Positions 33,221 through 46,849 of a DNA stretch of 64,000 nucleotides are shown piece by piece; the stretch's first letter is position 1; every line of letters starts with the position of its first letter. The position numbers and the translations under genes are program-made. This DNA is from Hirsutella rhossiliensis (Eukaryota > Ascomycota > Sordariomycetes > Hypocreales > Ophiocordycipitaceae): the NCBI RefSeq assembly GCF_020360975.1, contig NW_025408668.1:248001-312000 (forward strand), in the 5' to 3' direction. A model generated the notes under the pieces. It was not told the origin of the DNA. It made no database searches and saw only the letters and a program-made list of their open reading frames with translations.

Positions 33221-35649
33221 ATTAAGCGCGGTTTTAGTATAGGGCCTGCCTATATAAAAAATTCCCGCTATGGTCTAGGATATCTAGGTATCCCGGGACG
33301 AATTAACCTAATATCCCTAAGGGGGTATATCGCGTACTCTATATACGTTAATTAATGCTATCGCTTATATCTAATAGGCGGCTATATCTTTTTCGTAATA
33401 AAAGAAGCTTTTAAAGTAATAAGAGAAGTAGTCTTTATACTTTAAGGAGCTACTTATTAAATTAGCCGACCTTCTTAGTAGCTAAACTAAGCTAGTAGTA
33501 TAGAGTATTCCTAACCTTTTAAAAAGCCTTAATTTTAATATCTTTACTATAAAAGCTAAAGCCTTTAATAGGATTAATATCTTAGGGTAGCTTAGGTAGC
33601 TAAGTACCTTAGGCTAAATATAAAAGGTAAGATTAGTTATTTTTATATTCCCTTTAAAAGCTATAAGGGCTAAATACTAAAAAAAAGGCCTTTATATAAT
33701 AGGTTTATAGATTTAAATTAAGGCTTATAAGAAGTATACTATATATATATAGTACTATAGGTACCTTTCTTTTAGCTCTTTTAGCTATAACCCTTAGACC
33801 TACTAATAGCTTATTAAGTATACCTTTTACTTAAAAAGGTACCTAACTAAGGACTATAACTACCTTAGCTATAAAGCTAGCTAAGGCTACTCTTACTTTA
33901 AGGTTTAATACTATAACTATAAGGGAGAGTACTTTATAACTAATAAGGTATAGTATAGAGTTTATAAAGGAATAACTAATACTTAATAGCCTTAGCCCCC
34001 TTATACTTATAGGGCCCTTAAAGCCTCTTAGGCCCCTTAAGCTTAACTATAACCTTATTAGTATTATATAGTATAATATTAATAGGTAGGAAATAGCTAA
34101 CCTATTAATCTTAAAGTAAGCCTTAAAAATAAAAGCGGACCTTATTTTATTATAAGAGCCTTACTTTTATAAGATCGATAATAGCTATATCCTTATATAG
34201 TATTTAGCCTATAACGTTATAACCTTTATCCTTTTTACTAACTTTCTTAAACTTACTTAAAGTCCTAGAGTTATAGCTTATAAAAGGAAAGAAGCTTAAA
34301 TAAAAGCTAGCCTTAGCTTTAACCTCTTTTACGACCTTAATATATAAGCTATAAGAGTAAAAAGTATTAAACTATTTACCCTTATTAACTTATATAACGA
34401 AAAAAAAGTTAAAAGGGCCTTAGCTAGTTAAGGCTAGTAAGGGCCCCTTATAATAAAAAGGCTACTATTAATAGCCTAACTTATATAGTAGCCCTTCTTA
34501 CTAGTAAGGGACTTTAACTTATACTACTTTTATTAAAACCCTTTTATAAAACCCTTTAAAGCCTATAAAGTAAAAGACCTTATTAGCTAGCTTAATAACT
34601 ATAAGGCTTCCTTATTAATAGACCTTAAGGTAGCTATAAAAGGTACTTATTAAAGGAAAGGCTTAAAAAGGGCCTTAGTAATAGACCTTACTTTTTATAG
34701 CCCCTTTAAATAGCTAACCTAAGCTAACTTTCGCTTCTTAAAGGCTATAGGCTTAGACTATAAGCCTATAGCCTTTAAAGCTAGCTTAAAGGGCCTTAAT
34801 AAGCCCTTACTAGCTAGGACTACTACTTATAATTATAGGAAAGTAAACTAAAAGGCCTTTTTAAAATACTTAGCTAAGAAGGAGTAAGACCTTTTTATAG
34901 CTATAAAGAGGGTAATAAAAAGATATAACTTAAAAGGAATAGTTTCCCTTTTAATAAGAACCTTTATAGAGGCCTTAAATATAATAATACTAAAAAAGAG
35001 GCCTTATAAGGGATCTAAGCCTTAGTAAATTAACGAGCTAACCTACCTTTAAAAAGCCTTAAGCTTAACTTAATAAGCTTATAGGCTAGCTTAAAATAAA
35101 GAGAGCTAAAAGAGCTTTATAAAGGCCTAAAATAGCTTTAAGTATACTATTAAAGCTATTAAAAAGTAGTACTAAGAGAGCTTTTTAATAAAAGTAGTAG
35201 GAAAAGATATCTTTATAGCCTTTTTTTATACTAAGGCTAAAGCTAACCTTACCTTTCTTAGTATCTTATATATAAAAGAAAGGATAAAGGTAAAAGCTAA
35301 TACCTTTAAAGAAAAATATAAAGCCTTTTTAATAACCCTTTTTTTAACCTTAGACCCTAGCCTTAGCCCCCTTTTTAGCCCCCTTTAAAGCTTAGAAAAA
35401 GAAGAGCCTCTAGGCTATATAAGTAGTAAGGGTATAGTTAAGTAAGACTAGCTAAAGCTAAAGGACCTTAAGATTAAAAGGGCTATTTTTAGCTCTTTTA
35501 ATAAGAAAGCCCTTAGCCTAGACTCCCTTAGCTTCCTCCTTATTTAATATATATATAAAGCTATCCTTATAGTTTTTAATAAGGCCTATAAAGCTTTATT
35601 TAACTAAGGATACTAATATTACTTAAAAAAAACTTCTCGCGAAACCGAT

Positions 35650-37140
35650 ATACGCCTATAGTAAGTATATATTACGACTAAAACACTAACTAATACTAGG
35701 AATTAATTTAGCAATATTAATTACCCTTAGTAACGATACTACGCTAAGGCTAAAGGGTAGGTAAACGTAGTAGCGGCCCTCGATATACTAAGCTCGATTA
35801 AAGCGTATAGCGTAAAGAGATACTACCTAAATTTATATACCTTAATAGGGCGAGTTAATAAACCTAAAGTAGCGATACGATACCGGCCTAAGCGCTAAGC
35901 GACCTTATAGAAAAAATAGTATACGACGAACTCGCGGGCTTTATCCTAAGCGTATAGTTTAATAGGGTATAGGCAGTAGTCGAACGGCTCTCTAAGGTAA
36001 AGAGCCGCGCCGGTAGCGCGTTATCGGCGGTGCTCCGCGTAGATAAGAGCTTTAAGACGATAATCCGGGATATAATTAAGGAGGTAGTTAAGGAAGAACT
36101 CCGCCTAGGTATCGCTTTCGGCCTAGGGGGCCCTAAGTAAACCTAGGCCGCGGTTATAGCCGAGACTAAGGGACTAACCTAATATAAAGCTATAGTAAAA
36201 TAGGTCCTACTACGCTATAAACGCGAGATTATTATAGTCCCTACTAGGGCACTACCTAAAATCCTAAGCCGCGAATTAAAGGATATAGTAAAAGTAGTAA
36301 ATATAGCCTTAAAAGCTATAAGCGCTATAGTAGTAAGGCGCCTCTAAAGTAGAGATATCGCGGTTATATTTAATACCGCGGCGAGAGCCTATTAGAGGGA
36401 CTAAGGCTAGGTTAATACTATATTTAGACTAAAGGCTACGATCTCCTACCGCGTATATATAGTAGTCGCTAAGAACGTCCCCTTAAGGGTAGCGATAGTA
36501 GATAGGGAGCGATTACTCTATAAGATTATAGAGGCGAATAAAGTTAAGGTCTTCTAGGCCTAGGCGCTATACCCTTAATCTAAGATATCGACGGCGACGA
36601 CTATACTTATTAGGGTTAGTAGCTTAAAGGAGGCTAATAGGCTTTATAACCTAGGCCTAGTCCTTAAAGTATAGATCTTTTAATATAAACCCTATAATAA
36701 GTCGGTCTAATTATAAAGGTACTATAACTACTATAAATATAGCTATATCGCTAAGCGATATATATCGATATAACTCTACGGCCGATATAAGAGCATAGTA
36801 TATAATAGAGGCAAGGATAAATATAGGGCTAAGAAGGGCGAAATCCCTTATAACTATATCTTATACTATAGGGACTACCTATTATAAACCTAGACCTACT
36901 CTATAGCGAATAAAGCCTAGGAAAAGGTAAGGGAAAACTACTTATATCGACCTTAACGGTTCGCGAATACCTAGATATACGCCGAGTAATAGGTGCTCCT
37001 TACCGTCGAAACCTAGGGCGTTCCTAAATCGACTATAGTCCGGAAGCGGGGACTAGGTAGACCGCGCTAAGATAAGAGGTCGAGCTCGAGATACCCGCTA
37101 GCTAGTAGGGCTAGGGAGGCTAAACCGAGTATAAATAATA
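35650..37140 (+). pseudogene. LINE-1 ORF1, Gag-like
   Basis: Plus-strand frame with RIP-type stops. It ends in text like YYNYYKYSYIAKRY (36720-36770), in which Tyr replaces the Cys and His expected for CCHC knuckles of a LINE nucleic-acid-binding ORF1 protein. It lies directly upstream of the endonuclease frame, as usual for Tad1-like elements. Confidence 0.55.
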
Positions 37141-37439
37141 TTCGTAGGTATAATAAATAGAGAAGCGCTAAGAAATAAAGCGCCTCCCTCCTTATATAAA
37201 CGACCCCTTTTACCTTAACCCTACCTATATATAACTAAAAGTACTATTCTAGAATATATAAAAGAGATATAAGCTAGCTCGGTTAGCGCTTTATTACTAA
37301 GCCGGCTTCGACCTAATAGTACTATAGGAAGTAAAAGCTATACTAGGGGGCGGCCCCCCCCCCCTAGAGCGGCGCCTTATAGCCTAGTCTATAGGGAGGG
37401 GAGGTACGCGCTATATATATATAAAAGGCTTAGGCTAGG

Positions 37440-38151
37440 GACTTAGTTACCTTAGTTTAGACTAAATTAAAGCGAGGTGATTTTCGGGGATAGTACTAAA
37501 CTATAGGCGATTTACTTACTACTAAGGGCCGCGAGGGTAGGAGCGCTATATAACCTAAGCGTAATCGAACTAAAGTACCTTATAGTAATAGTAACGGACT
37601 TTAATATCTATTACCTACTCTAGGACGGATATAATAAAACCTTAGATAGCGCGATATAACTTATATAGGAGGCGATAAGGCTATAACTTAAACTCGCTAC
37701 CTTAAAAGGGGAGTATATAAGATTTTTTATAGCTAAAGGGATAGTACTATCGACCTAGCTTAGGCAATACTAAAGACTAAAATATAGTATACCGGGCTTA
37801 ACCTAGACCTAACTAGGTTAAACTATATCCCTTAAACTATTATACTATAGGTCGATACCTAAGCTTAAGTACCTAAACCGGCCTTAAGGTAGAAAGAAGC
37901 AAAAGTAAAGCTAGTTAAAGCCGAGACTATATCTTAGCTAGGACTATACTAGCTAATACTTTAAACGCTTAAGGATATCGACTAGGACTTAGACTATATC
38001 TTCGCTACTTTAGTATAGATCGCAATAGCTATAGTTCTACGCCGGGGGCGAGTATTACTTAAGGGTAACGTATAGTTTACCCTAGAGGTAAGGAGGGCAA
38101 CGAGGGAGGCTAAGAGGGTAAGGAGGATGTATAGGTAGGAAAGGAATAAGG
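37440..38151 (+). pseudogene. LINE-1 ORF2, endonuclease part
   Basis: Reads DFNIYYLL near 37595, the core of an exonuclease-endonuclease-phosphatase domain that nicks target DNA. The frame is interrupted at 38156 by the Copia element with target duplication CGAAC and goes on at 44209. Confidence 0.7.
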
Positions 38152-38156
38152 CGAAC

Positions 38157-38724
38157 TCTTAAGGTATATAAGTAAAAGCGGAATTTTAGGAAATTAAGGA
38201 ATTACGTAAGACTACGTAATAAAGGGAAAGAAGGAGTATAAGGTAGGATTTTCAACGGAATTTACTAGTAGTATATTAGTATATAGAAGAGGTGTTAAAG
38301 TTAATAATTCTATCTCTATCTACTAGCGGACATACTGTCTTATATAGACAATTATAGCTGAACGGAAGAACCTTTTAGGACTAGATTTAGGCTGCCGTAT
38401 AGCCCTAAGACTAGGAAATTCCGTGATACCTCGAGTAAATCTAGAAGTATCTTGGTTCCTCTAATATTCGTGTTTAAAGGAGGTTGGTCGTGCTAGTATT
38501 CTTAAGAGGTCTTAGCTAGCATTCTAAGCTAGCTCTATTCCTTCGATTCCCGATTATATAATAACCGGCAACCCGTTTAATATATAATAACATATAAAAT
38601 AACGAGCGATTCTTACTCTATAAGATAAGGTTTTATCTATAATTAATATACTACTTATTAGCTTATATAATTAGGAGAGTATATTATAGCTGCTTTATTT
38701 ATAGTAGGAATACCGTTCCTTATA
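38157..38724 (-). repeat. 3' LTR of the nested Copia
   Basis: 568 bp, TCTTAAGG...CCTTATA on the plus strand, near-identical to the partner at 43636-44203 with scattered C/T and G/A differences. Confidence 0.9.
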
Positions 38725-39099
38725 GCCTCCCTTAAAGAGTAGATTTATATACTCTTTACTAATTTATTTATAGTAGTATATATATAGGGTAAAAACCTAA
38801 TATAGGAAAACTATTCTTATACCTTAATAGGATATATAAAAACCTATTCTTTCTTAGGAAAAAAGAAATACTTAGGTATATACTAATAGAAAAACCTATG
38901 GTAGGAAAAATCTATAGTTATAATAATTATTTATAGGATAACCTTATATAAGGTAAAACCTATTATTACTAGGAAAATCTTAATAGATAAAAACCTAGTA
39001 AATATTTCTCTAAGAAACCTAAAAAGGAAAAACCTAGTAAGGGAAAGATATAGAAAGTATAAGAAATATCTAAAAACCCCTTTTAATTGCTTAGGAACT

Positions 39100-42000
39100 T
39101 ATATTAAGGATAGACCGTCTTTAAATTTATAGAGTAATCTAGGTCTTAATTCCTTCGTAAAAATATTAGCTATATTATCTTTTAATTTAATATAAAAAAC
39201 TCTAATTTCCCCTTCTTTTATACTAGTTCTAGTATAGTAATAGGCTAATCTTATATACTTAGACCTTTTATAAAATTCCGGATTTTCTACTAATTTAATA
39301 GCAGTAGTATTATCTATTAAAATAGGAGGTATAGTATTAGGAATCTTAATAGATAGATCCTTAGTAATATTTTTAAAAAGTATATTTAAATAAACAGCTT
39401 CTTTATTTGCCTCCCTAAGGCTAATATACTTTACTTTATAGGTAGAAAGAGCAACGGCTTTCTACTTAGAGTAAGCCTAGCTTATTATATTATTATATAT
39501 ATAAAAATAGTAACCGGAAAAGGATTTTCCGTCTATTAAATCCGACGCCTAGCTAAAGTCGGTAAAACCCTTTATATATAGATAGGTAAAAGGGATATTA
39601 TAATTATATTTAATCTTTAGGCTAGGAAATTTATTTAAATATTTCTAAATTATATTTAAAGGCTTAAAATACGTTTAGTCGGGCTTAGCCGCAAATCTAG
39701 CTTAGGAAATTATAGAATATAAGATATCTAGCCTAGTAAATAAGGCTAAGTATAATAGAGATCCTATTTCTTTCTAAAATTATAATATATCTTCCTTAGA
39801 AGGTAATTCCTTTACTTTTATAAGCTTAAAGCCTACTATAGCGGGTAAATTCGAAGTTCCTAAACCTTCTTTATTAAATTCCTTTAATTTATTTAAGGTA
39901 TAATTTTCTTAGGATATATATAGCTCTTTATTTTCTCGGTTTATTATAATATTTAAACCTAAGAAGTCTTTTATATCTCCTAAGATAGTAAAATCTAGGA
40001 ATTTAGATAATTCTTTAAATAATCTTTCTTCTATTATAGATTTAGAGGGCCCTACTATAAGAAAGTCGTCGACGTAAATTGCTAAGGCTATACTATAGTC
40101 CTTATTTATAAATACTCCTTTATCTATTAAAAGAAGAAGAAATCCGAGATTATTTAGTATAATTTTTAAATAATTATACTAGAGCTTAGGACTTTGTTTT
40201 AGGCTATATAATGCTTTCTTTAGCTTTGCTTTAATTTGACCGGTTTTATATAGGTCTAGGAATTTAGTTAATTTAATTCCTTTAGCTCTATAAGCTAATC
40301 TATATTTTAAATAATATTCTTTAAGAGCGTATTCTTCGTAGCCTATAGGAAGATCGATATATACTTCGCTATCTATATCGGTATATATAAAGGCATTTAT
40401 TATATCTATTTATAAAGCTTCGAATTTATGGATAATAGCTAAAATAAGTAGAATTCTAATAGATTTAGGTCTAGCTATAGTCGAGAAGGTATCTAGGAAA
40501 TCTAAGCTATAGATCTACTTAAATCCCTATATTATAAAACGGGCTTTATATTTTATTATATTACTTTAACTGTCCTTCTTAATAGTATAGACCTAGCGGC
40601 CTCCTATAGCCTCCTATCCCTAGGAGGTAGGAAAATTCTAAGTTTTATATTTAATTAGCTAGATAATTTCCTTAATTATAGTATCTTTCTAAAATACTAT
40701 TTTAGGGCTATTTATTGCCTATTTATAGGTCTTTAGAATTTTTAGATCCTAATTTTCTATACTAGCTAGAATTAACTCTATAAAATCGTAGTTTAAAAAT
40801 AAATTAACGTTAGGGTATTTAATATAGTTAGAGTCGAACCCTTCTAGCTTCTTAGGTAATTCTACTACTATTTTACTAGTAGTAGGAATAGGATCGTTAT
40901 TTAGAGACTCTTCTTCTATAGAGGGCGAGGGACTTTTATCTCTAGGTTCTCTAGTAGCTTCCTTTATAGGGATATAGCTTTCTAGCTTATCTTTATTTAG
41001 AATAGAATTAAAATCAAAGGTATTATTACTACTAGATATTTCTAGATTCTTTATAAATTTATTTTCTAGTATAGTAATATCTCTAGAGATAGTAATCTTT
41101 CTCTTAGAAAAATCCTAGATTTTATATGCATTTTCTAAATAGCCTACTATTATTCCCTTAAAAGCTCTATTATCTAGCTTATCTTTAGGGTCTTTATTCT
41201 TATAATATATAAGGCTTCTAAAGGTCTTAATTTTATTTAAGGTCTCGAAGGGTAGTATTATATTATCCCTCTTTCTATAGGACTTTTAAATCCTATCGTA
41301 GAATACGGTAATTTATTATATAAATAGGTAGCTATTAAAATAGCTTCTCCTATAGATATTTAGGAAGCCTAGTAGTAAATAAAAGAGCTCGTACTTTTTC
41401 TAATATAGTACGATTTATTCTTTCTATTCTACTATTAGATTCCGGCGTCCTAGGAGGACTAGAATTAAAGGTAATTCCTTCTTTTTCGTAATAGAGCTTT
41501 ATTTTATATATAAATTCTTTAGCATTATTAGAAAATGCTTCTCTAATCCTAGTATTTTTAGGGTTATTTTCTACCCTATTTTTAAATTCTAGGAACCTAT
41601 CTAAAGCTTATCCCTTTTTTCGAAGAAGGTATATTTCTAGATATCGAGTTCCTACGTCTAGGAAAGAAATATAATAGTAATATTTATTATAAGTAGGCAC
41701 TTTAATTAGCCCCTAAATATCTAATTCTATTTTTTCTAAATAAGAATAAGACTTATACGAAGGTTGTTTATTAACCTTATTTATTGCTTTAGCTCTAATA
41801 TATATTTCGTATTACCTTATTTTATTTTCCTCTTCTAGAGGCATTTTTATATCCTTATTATATCTTTTTAATATTTCTAAAATAGCCCTACTATTTTCAT
41901 GCCCTAAGCGTAAGTACTAAGTATAAAAATCTATATTATTTACTTTTAAAGACGTAATAAGGATCGATTAGCTTTCTAATAAAGGTTCTATAGGAATATA

Positions 42001-43560
42001 ATATAATTTATTTCTAAGAAATCCTTTAGTAAGGACCTTAGCCTTATTATCTAATAAAAGCACTTTATTTCCTCCTATTAAGGCATAGGTATTATTAAAA
42101 TAAGATTAGGATAGTATATTTACCCTTAATTTAGGTATATAAAAGCAGTCTCGAAGGATATACCTTTTTCTACTATACGGGAACTTAAATACTAAGTCCC
42201 CCTTTCCTTTTACTAATATAAAGGAAGCTTTTCCCTAGTAAACTTTAGACTTAATTTCTTTATAGTTAATAAGGAAATTCTTATTAGATACTATATACCT
42301 AGTAGCTCCGGTATTATAGATAAAATTAAAGATCCTTTTATTCTTATAACTAGGAAATCCTCCTTCTCTTGCCTTTAAGACTAATTCCTTTATTTTAGAA
42401 ATCGAGGCTTCTAGAGGTCTTAAAAGAGAGTCTTTATTAGCTTCTACTATAAGGGTATATATAGAGGTTAAAATTACCTCTAAATCCTTAGACGTTTATA
42501 TAGGGGTCGGGGCCCTAAAGAGGTCTATAAGGTCGATATCTAGGTCTATATTTTCTTCTTATAAAGCTATATTTAAGACCTTATTACTATCTTCCGAATC
42601 GGACTCTAGCTCGGTAATTCGAGCCTTCCTTCTTTTATTAGTAGTAGAAATACTACTAGAAGGGGATTTCTTCCTAGAAAAAGAAGAAGACTTTCTCTTC
42701 TTAGAAATTCGAGTCCTATTATCCTTTTTTCCTTTATTTAATACCTAATAAGTAGGAGCATTATTCGGGTATAATTTATAGTAATTTACTATAAAATACC
42801 TTAGTTTTTTATATTCCTTATAATAAGGAGTATCTATAGAATTTCTATAGGATTTCTAAGGCTTCCTTTATATTAAGAAGGCTTTCTCTAAAGATTCGTC
42901 TATATCCTTTATTCTTCTAGCTTCGTCTAAAAGACTAGCTATAAGGATTTCGAGTATAAACGCTATAGAATTATACTTAAGGCTCTACGTAATATTTATA
43001 ATATAGCTTCTAAATTCCTTATTAAGGCAATTAAGAATCTATGCTATAAGAATAAATTCTAGAATTTCTATATTATAGGATTTTAAATCCTCGTAGATTT
43101 CCTTTACCTTATAAAGGTATTTCTCTAAATTAGAGTCCGAGGGACTTAGATTAAAGAGCTGCTTAATAAGTAGATAATTCGACGAAAAGTTTAACGGATT
43201 ATATAGCTTTTTAAGCTCATCCCACGCTTCTTTAGTATTTTTTAGATACTAAATTTATATTAAGGGACTATCTTCGACTTAAAGGAATATTATAGATAAA
43301 GCCTCTATAGTCTATATATAATTTGCTTGCTCTAGAGCAGTAATAAGCTTTTCTTTTATAAGGATAGCTTCTATCCTTATAGTCTATAAGGTATAATTTA
43401 AATTTCCTTTAAGTCTAGTAAATTCGTATTCTTTCTATCTACCTATTTTATATAAATTCGGTATTATTTCGTTCGTAGGGATCGAGAAGTCTAGACGGGA
43501 ATTTAAGAGCGTAGGAAGGTAAAAGAAGTCAGGGGGAATTTCGAAATCAATTATAATTAA
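39100..43560 (-). pseudogene. Gag-Pol of the nested Copia
   Basis: On the minus strand, in order: Gag (about 43560-42800), a degraded knuckle near 42800, aspartic protease with YNTGATRY near 42330 (DTGA altered), integrase with an LGHENSRA zinc-finger part near 41900 and LDI near 41730, and reverse transcriptase with intact AIYVDDFLIVGPSKS (YVDD at 40076-40065). Products would be capsid, protease, integrase and reverse transcriptase/RNase H in virus-like particles. Stops are TAA and TAG, from RIP, so it is not functional. Confidence 0.75.
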
Positions 43561-43635
43561 ATATTTCGACGAGGAATTTTAAAGGTATAAGTAGTTAATT
43601 TCCCGGCTTAAAAGGAGTAAGCCGGGCTTATAACC

Positions 43636-44203
43636 TCTTAAGGTATATAAGCAAAAGCGGAATTTTAGGAAATCAAGGAATCACGTAATACTACGTAATA
43701 GAGGGGAAGAAGGAGTATAAGGTAGGATTTTCAACGGAATTTATTAGTAGTATATTAGTATATAGAAGAGGTATTAAAGTTAATAATTTTATCTCTATCT
43801 ACTAGCGGACATGCTGTCTTATATAGATAATTATAGCTGAACGGAAGAACCTTTCGGGACTAGATTTAGGCTGCCGTATAGCCCTAAGACTAGGAAATGC
43901 CGTGATACCTCGAGTAAATCTAGAAGTGTCTTGGTTCCTTTAATATTCGTGTTTAAAGGAGGTTGGTCGTGCCGGTGTTCTTAAGAGGTCTTAGCTAGCA
44001 TTCTAAGCTAGCTCTATTCCTTCGATTCCCGATTATACGATAACCGGCAACCCGTTTAATGCATAATAATATATAAAATAACGAGCGATTCTTGCTCTAT
44101 AAGATAAGGTTTTATCTATAATTAATATACTACTTATTAGCTTATATAATCGGGAGAGTATATTATAGCTGCTTTATTTATAGTAGGAACACCGTTCCTT
44201 ATA
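43636..44203 (-). repeat. 5' LTR of the nested Copia
   Basis: 568 bp. It contains more CpA and TpG sites than the left copy (for example near 43812 and 43975), so RIP hit the two LTRs unequally. Confidence 0.9.
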
Positions 44204-44208
44204 CGAAC

Positions 44209-46700
44209 TAAGAAGACCTATATAAGGCGTCTATAGCTTAGAAGCGGACTATCCGCGAGGTAAGGAGGGCCTACTAGCGTAAGTTCCTAAAGGAATTTAG
44301 CGCCGATAATACTAAGCTTTAGAACGTAGAGAGGTAGGTAAGACTCTATAGTAAGCTACTACCGGAACTAACCTATATCCTACCGCTAGTTAAGGAAGGT
44401 AAGGACTAACTAACGGAAACCTTTAAAGGGAAGGCCTAGCTACTAGCCGCTAAGTTCTTCCTACTAAAGGCCGGCACGACCTAAGGGCTACCCTAGCCTA
44501 TAGATAAGGCGACCTTTATAGTTAACTAATAGATCTAGCTAGCTAACGTTATAGGGGCGCTAGGTAAGATAGTAAGCTAGAAAGTAGCGGGTCTAGATAG
44601 CGTCCCCTTAAGGTTTATTAAGAAGTACGGCCTAGCCCTAGTTTAGCGACTAGCTACGATCTTTAACGCTTATACCTAACTCTTATATTTCCTAGGTCGG
44701 TTCTATAGCGCGAACGTAGTAGTTATTTAGAAGCTAGGTAAGAGGCCGGACGCTTACTATATAGTAGGGGGTTAAAGACTAATTTCCCTCCTACCTATAG
44801 TAGGAAAAGTACTTAAGTAGATACTAGCTTAAAGGATCGCGGGAGTAGCGGAGGCGAATAGCATCCTATTAAACGGATAAATAAGGAATAAGAGGGAACG
44901 CTCTATAAAGGCGGCGATCCTACTAATAATAGAACTAGTATACGCAATATAGGCTTAAAAGGGTATTATATTATTCTTATAGCTAGATATTAAGGGCGTA
45001 TTTAATATAGTTAACTATAATAAGCTTATAAGGGAACTAGAGCTTAAGGGATACCCTAGGTAGCTTACGAGCTTAATATAGAGCTTTATAAGCGATAAGA
45101 GATCGACCCTTTACTTCGATAAAAGGACCTTAAAGCTAACTTAAGTGCTAACGGGAGTCCCTTAGGGCTCCCCCCTATCCCCGATCTTATTTCTATACTA
45201 TATAACCCCCTTATATAAAAGGCTTAGTATAATATATAGTATTTATACTATTAGCTTCGCCGATAATATAAATATAGTTAGTATTAGACCTAACGAGGCT
45301 ACTATAGTAGCACGCTTAAAGGAAGCCTAGAGGGTATACGTAGAATAAGCGACCGAGTTCGCGGTTACTTTCGAACTATTAAAGAGTAAATTACTATACT
45401 TTATATAAAGGAGATAAGCAATAACGACGCCGGTCCGCCTTAGGGCTAACGTAGTAACTCTAGTCTAAGAGGCCCGCCTATTAAGGGTTTAGGTATACTA
45501 GAAACTATACTAAAAGGCGTACCTAAAATAACTCCGAGTAAAGTTAAGGCGCTAGACTATAGCCTTAACCGGGCTTACGGCGTCTATATAAGGCTATACC
45601 CTACTACGCGCTAAGGAAGTCTATAGTAAGGTAATCCGGTCCTTAATCTCCTATACTATAGTTATATTCTATAAGATAACGCCTATAAAGGGGAAACTAT
45701 ATAGAATTATACGGGACCTTACTTAGGACTAGTTAGCCTACCTCTAAGTAGTAACGGGTACTTACTACGCGACCTTAGTCTACTAAGTTAAAGCGGAGGT
45801 ATAGGTGCCCTTAATTAACCTTTACTTAAACTAAAGAATAATAGATACCTTTTAAAGGCTAAAGGACTTAAGGCTCCTAGGCTAAATCTAACGCGCGTTT
45901 AACGCGGTTATAGGTATACTTAAAAGGAGGCGATATTAAAGAGAGGATAGACCCCTAGCGGTACTACTTCTAGTAGACCCCCCCTCGCGGAGGAAATAAG
46001 GGGGGTCTAGAGCTAGATAGAATCGGACGACCTCTTAAATAAAGCTAAGTCGCTTAAAAGGCTAAATAAGGAATAAGCCGCTTAATAAAACGCTAGGGAA
46101 GACGTAATCTAATAATACTAGACTACCCTCTACCTTACTAACTTCCCGCCTTAGTTTAATAAGGTAATAACGCTAGACCGTTATAAGGGCCTCCTTAAGT
46201 ATATTAGCACGGTAATTACCTAGATATATATAGGAAAAATCAGGCTTAATAACTTCCTCTTTAACTAATAGGTCCTTAGCGTAGTTTCGCTAATATATAC
46301 CTATAAATAAAGATAGGATACTATCTACTATATAATAATCGACTATCTATTAATAGTAAAGGTAAGGGAGTCCCTCTTAATATAGGCCTAAGATATAGGT
46401 AATATAAGAGCGGGCCTTTAAGGGAAAAGGATAGCGGCGCCGCTAATATAATAGTTCCTTTACTTAGGTAGGCTCCGCTAGTTTAACCTAGCTTAGAGGC
46501 TATACGTAGATATACTAGATAATAAAACTAAGGTCGCGCTAGTAATAGAGCGGCCCTAACTAAGACTACCTTAGCTAACTACTTCCCTTACTAAGGCGAC
46601 CTAGGAAGGGAGAGGACTTATAATTATAGGACTATAGCTTCGACTAAACTAGACCTAGACTAAGCGTAAACCTCGCTAATTAAACTATAGACTAAATAAA
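44209..46700 (+). pseudogene. LINE-1 ORF2, reverse transcriptase part
   Basis: Continues the endonuclease frame after the Copia insertion. Text such as KVAGLDSVPLRFIKKYG (44588-44640), LDIKGVFN (44985), a PQGSPLSP-like motif (45154) and SFADNINIV (45255) shows a LINE reverse transcriptase with one catalytic Asp changed to Asn. A late CxC...H...C-like remnant (46290-46350) is the usual C-terminal zinc motif. RIP-type stops only. Confidence 0.75.
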
Positions 46701-46849
46701 ACTAATATAACTTAACCGAACTAACCTTAATAGCTATAGAATAAGACCTACTATTAAAAGACCGTAACTAAATAAGACCTAACTTAGAACTAAACTAAGA
46801 TAGAGCTAATAACTAGCCCCCCCCTTAAACTATAACCCTAGCCTAGCTC

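Larger units (their letters stand above)
32548..33400 (+). mobile_element. TRIM-like miniature LTR retrotransposon, TSD AAAGA
   Basis: Two 73-bp LTRs (32548-32608 plus 33090-33101, and 33328-33400) enclose a 226-bp inner part. The 5' LTR is followed directly by a primer site (33102-33115); the 3' LTR is preceded by AAGGGGGTA (33319-33327), a polypurine tract. AAAGA stands on both sides (32543-32547 and 33401-33405). Without the solo LTR nested in its 5' LTR the element is 372 bp. It has no coding capacity, so it needs proteins from elsewhere; the Copia at 17127-23007 shares its 73-bp LTR and primer site. Long terminal repeats this short with a non-coding core define the TRIM class. It lies between ORF1 and ORF2 of LINE-2 and is only partly RIP-mutated. 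Confidence 0.85.
38157..44203 (-). mobile_element. Complete Copia element in LINE-1, TSD CGAAC
   Basis: Two 568-bp LTRs (38157-38724 and 43636-44203) and CGAAC on both sides (38152-38156 and 44204-44208). On the minus strand the 5' LTR is the right one: its inner neighbour is a primer site (43635-43622, GGTTATAAGCCCGG), and a purine tract adjoins the left LTR (38735-38725). This is the youngest large insertion in the nest. It is RIP-mutated but its polyprotein reads with rather few stops. The element interrupts LINE-1 ORF2 between endonuclease and reverse transcriptase. Confidence 0.9.
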
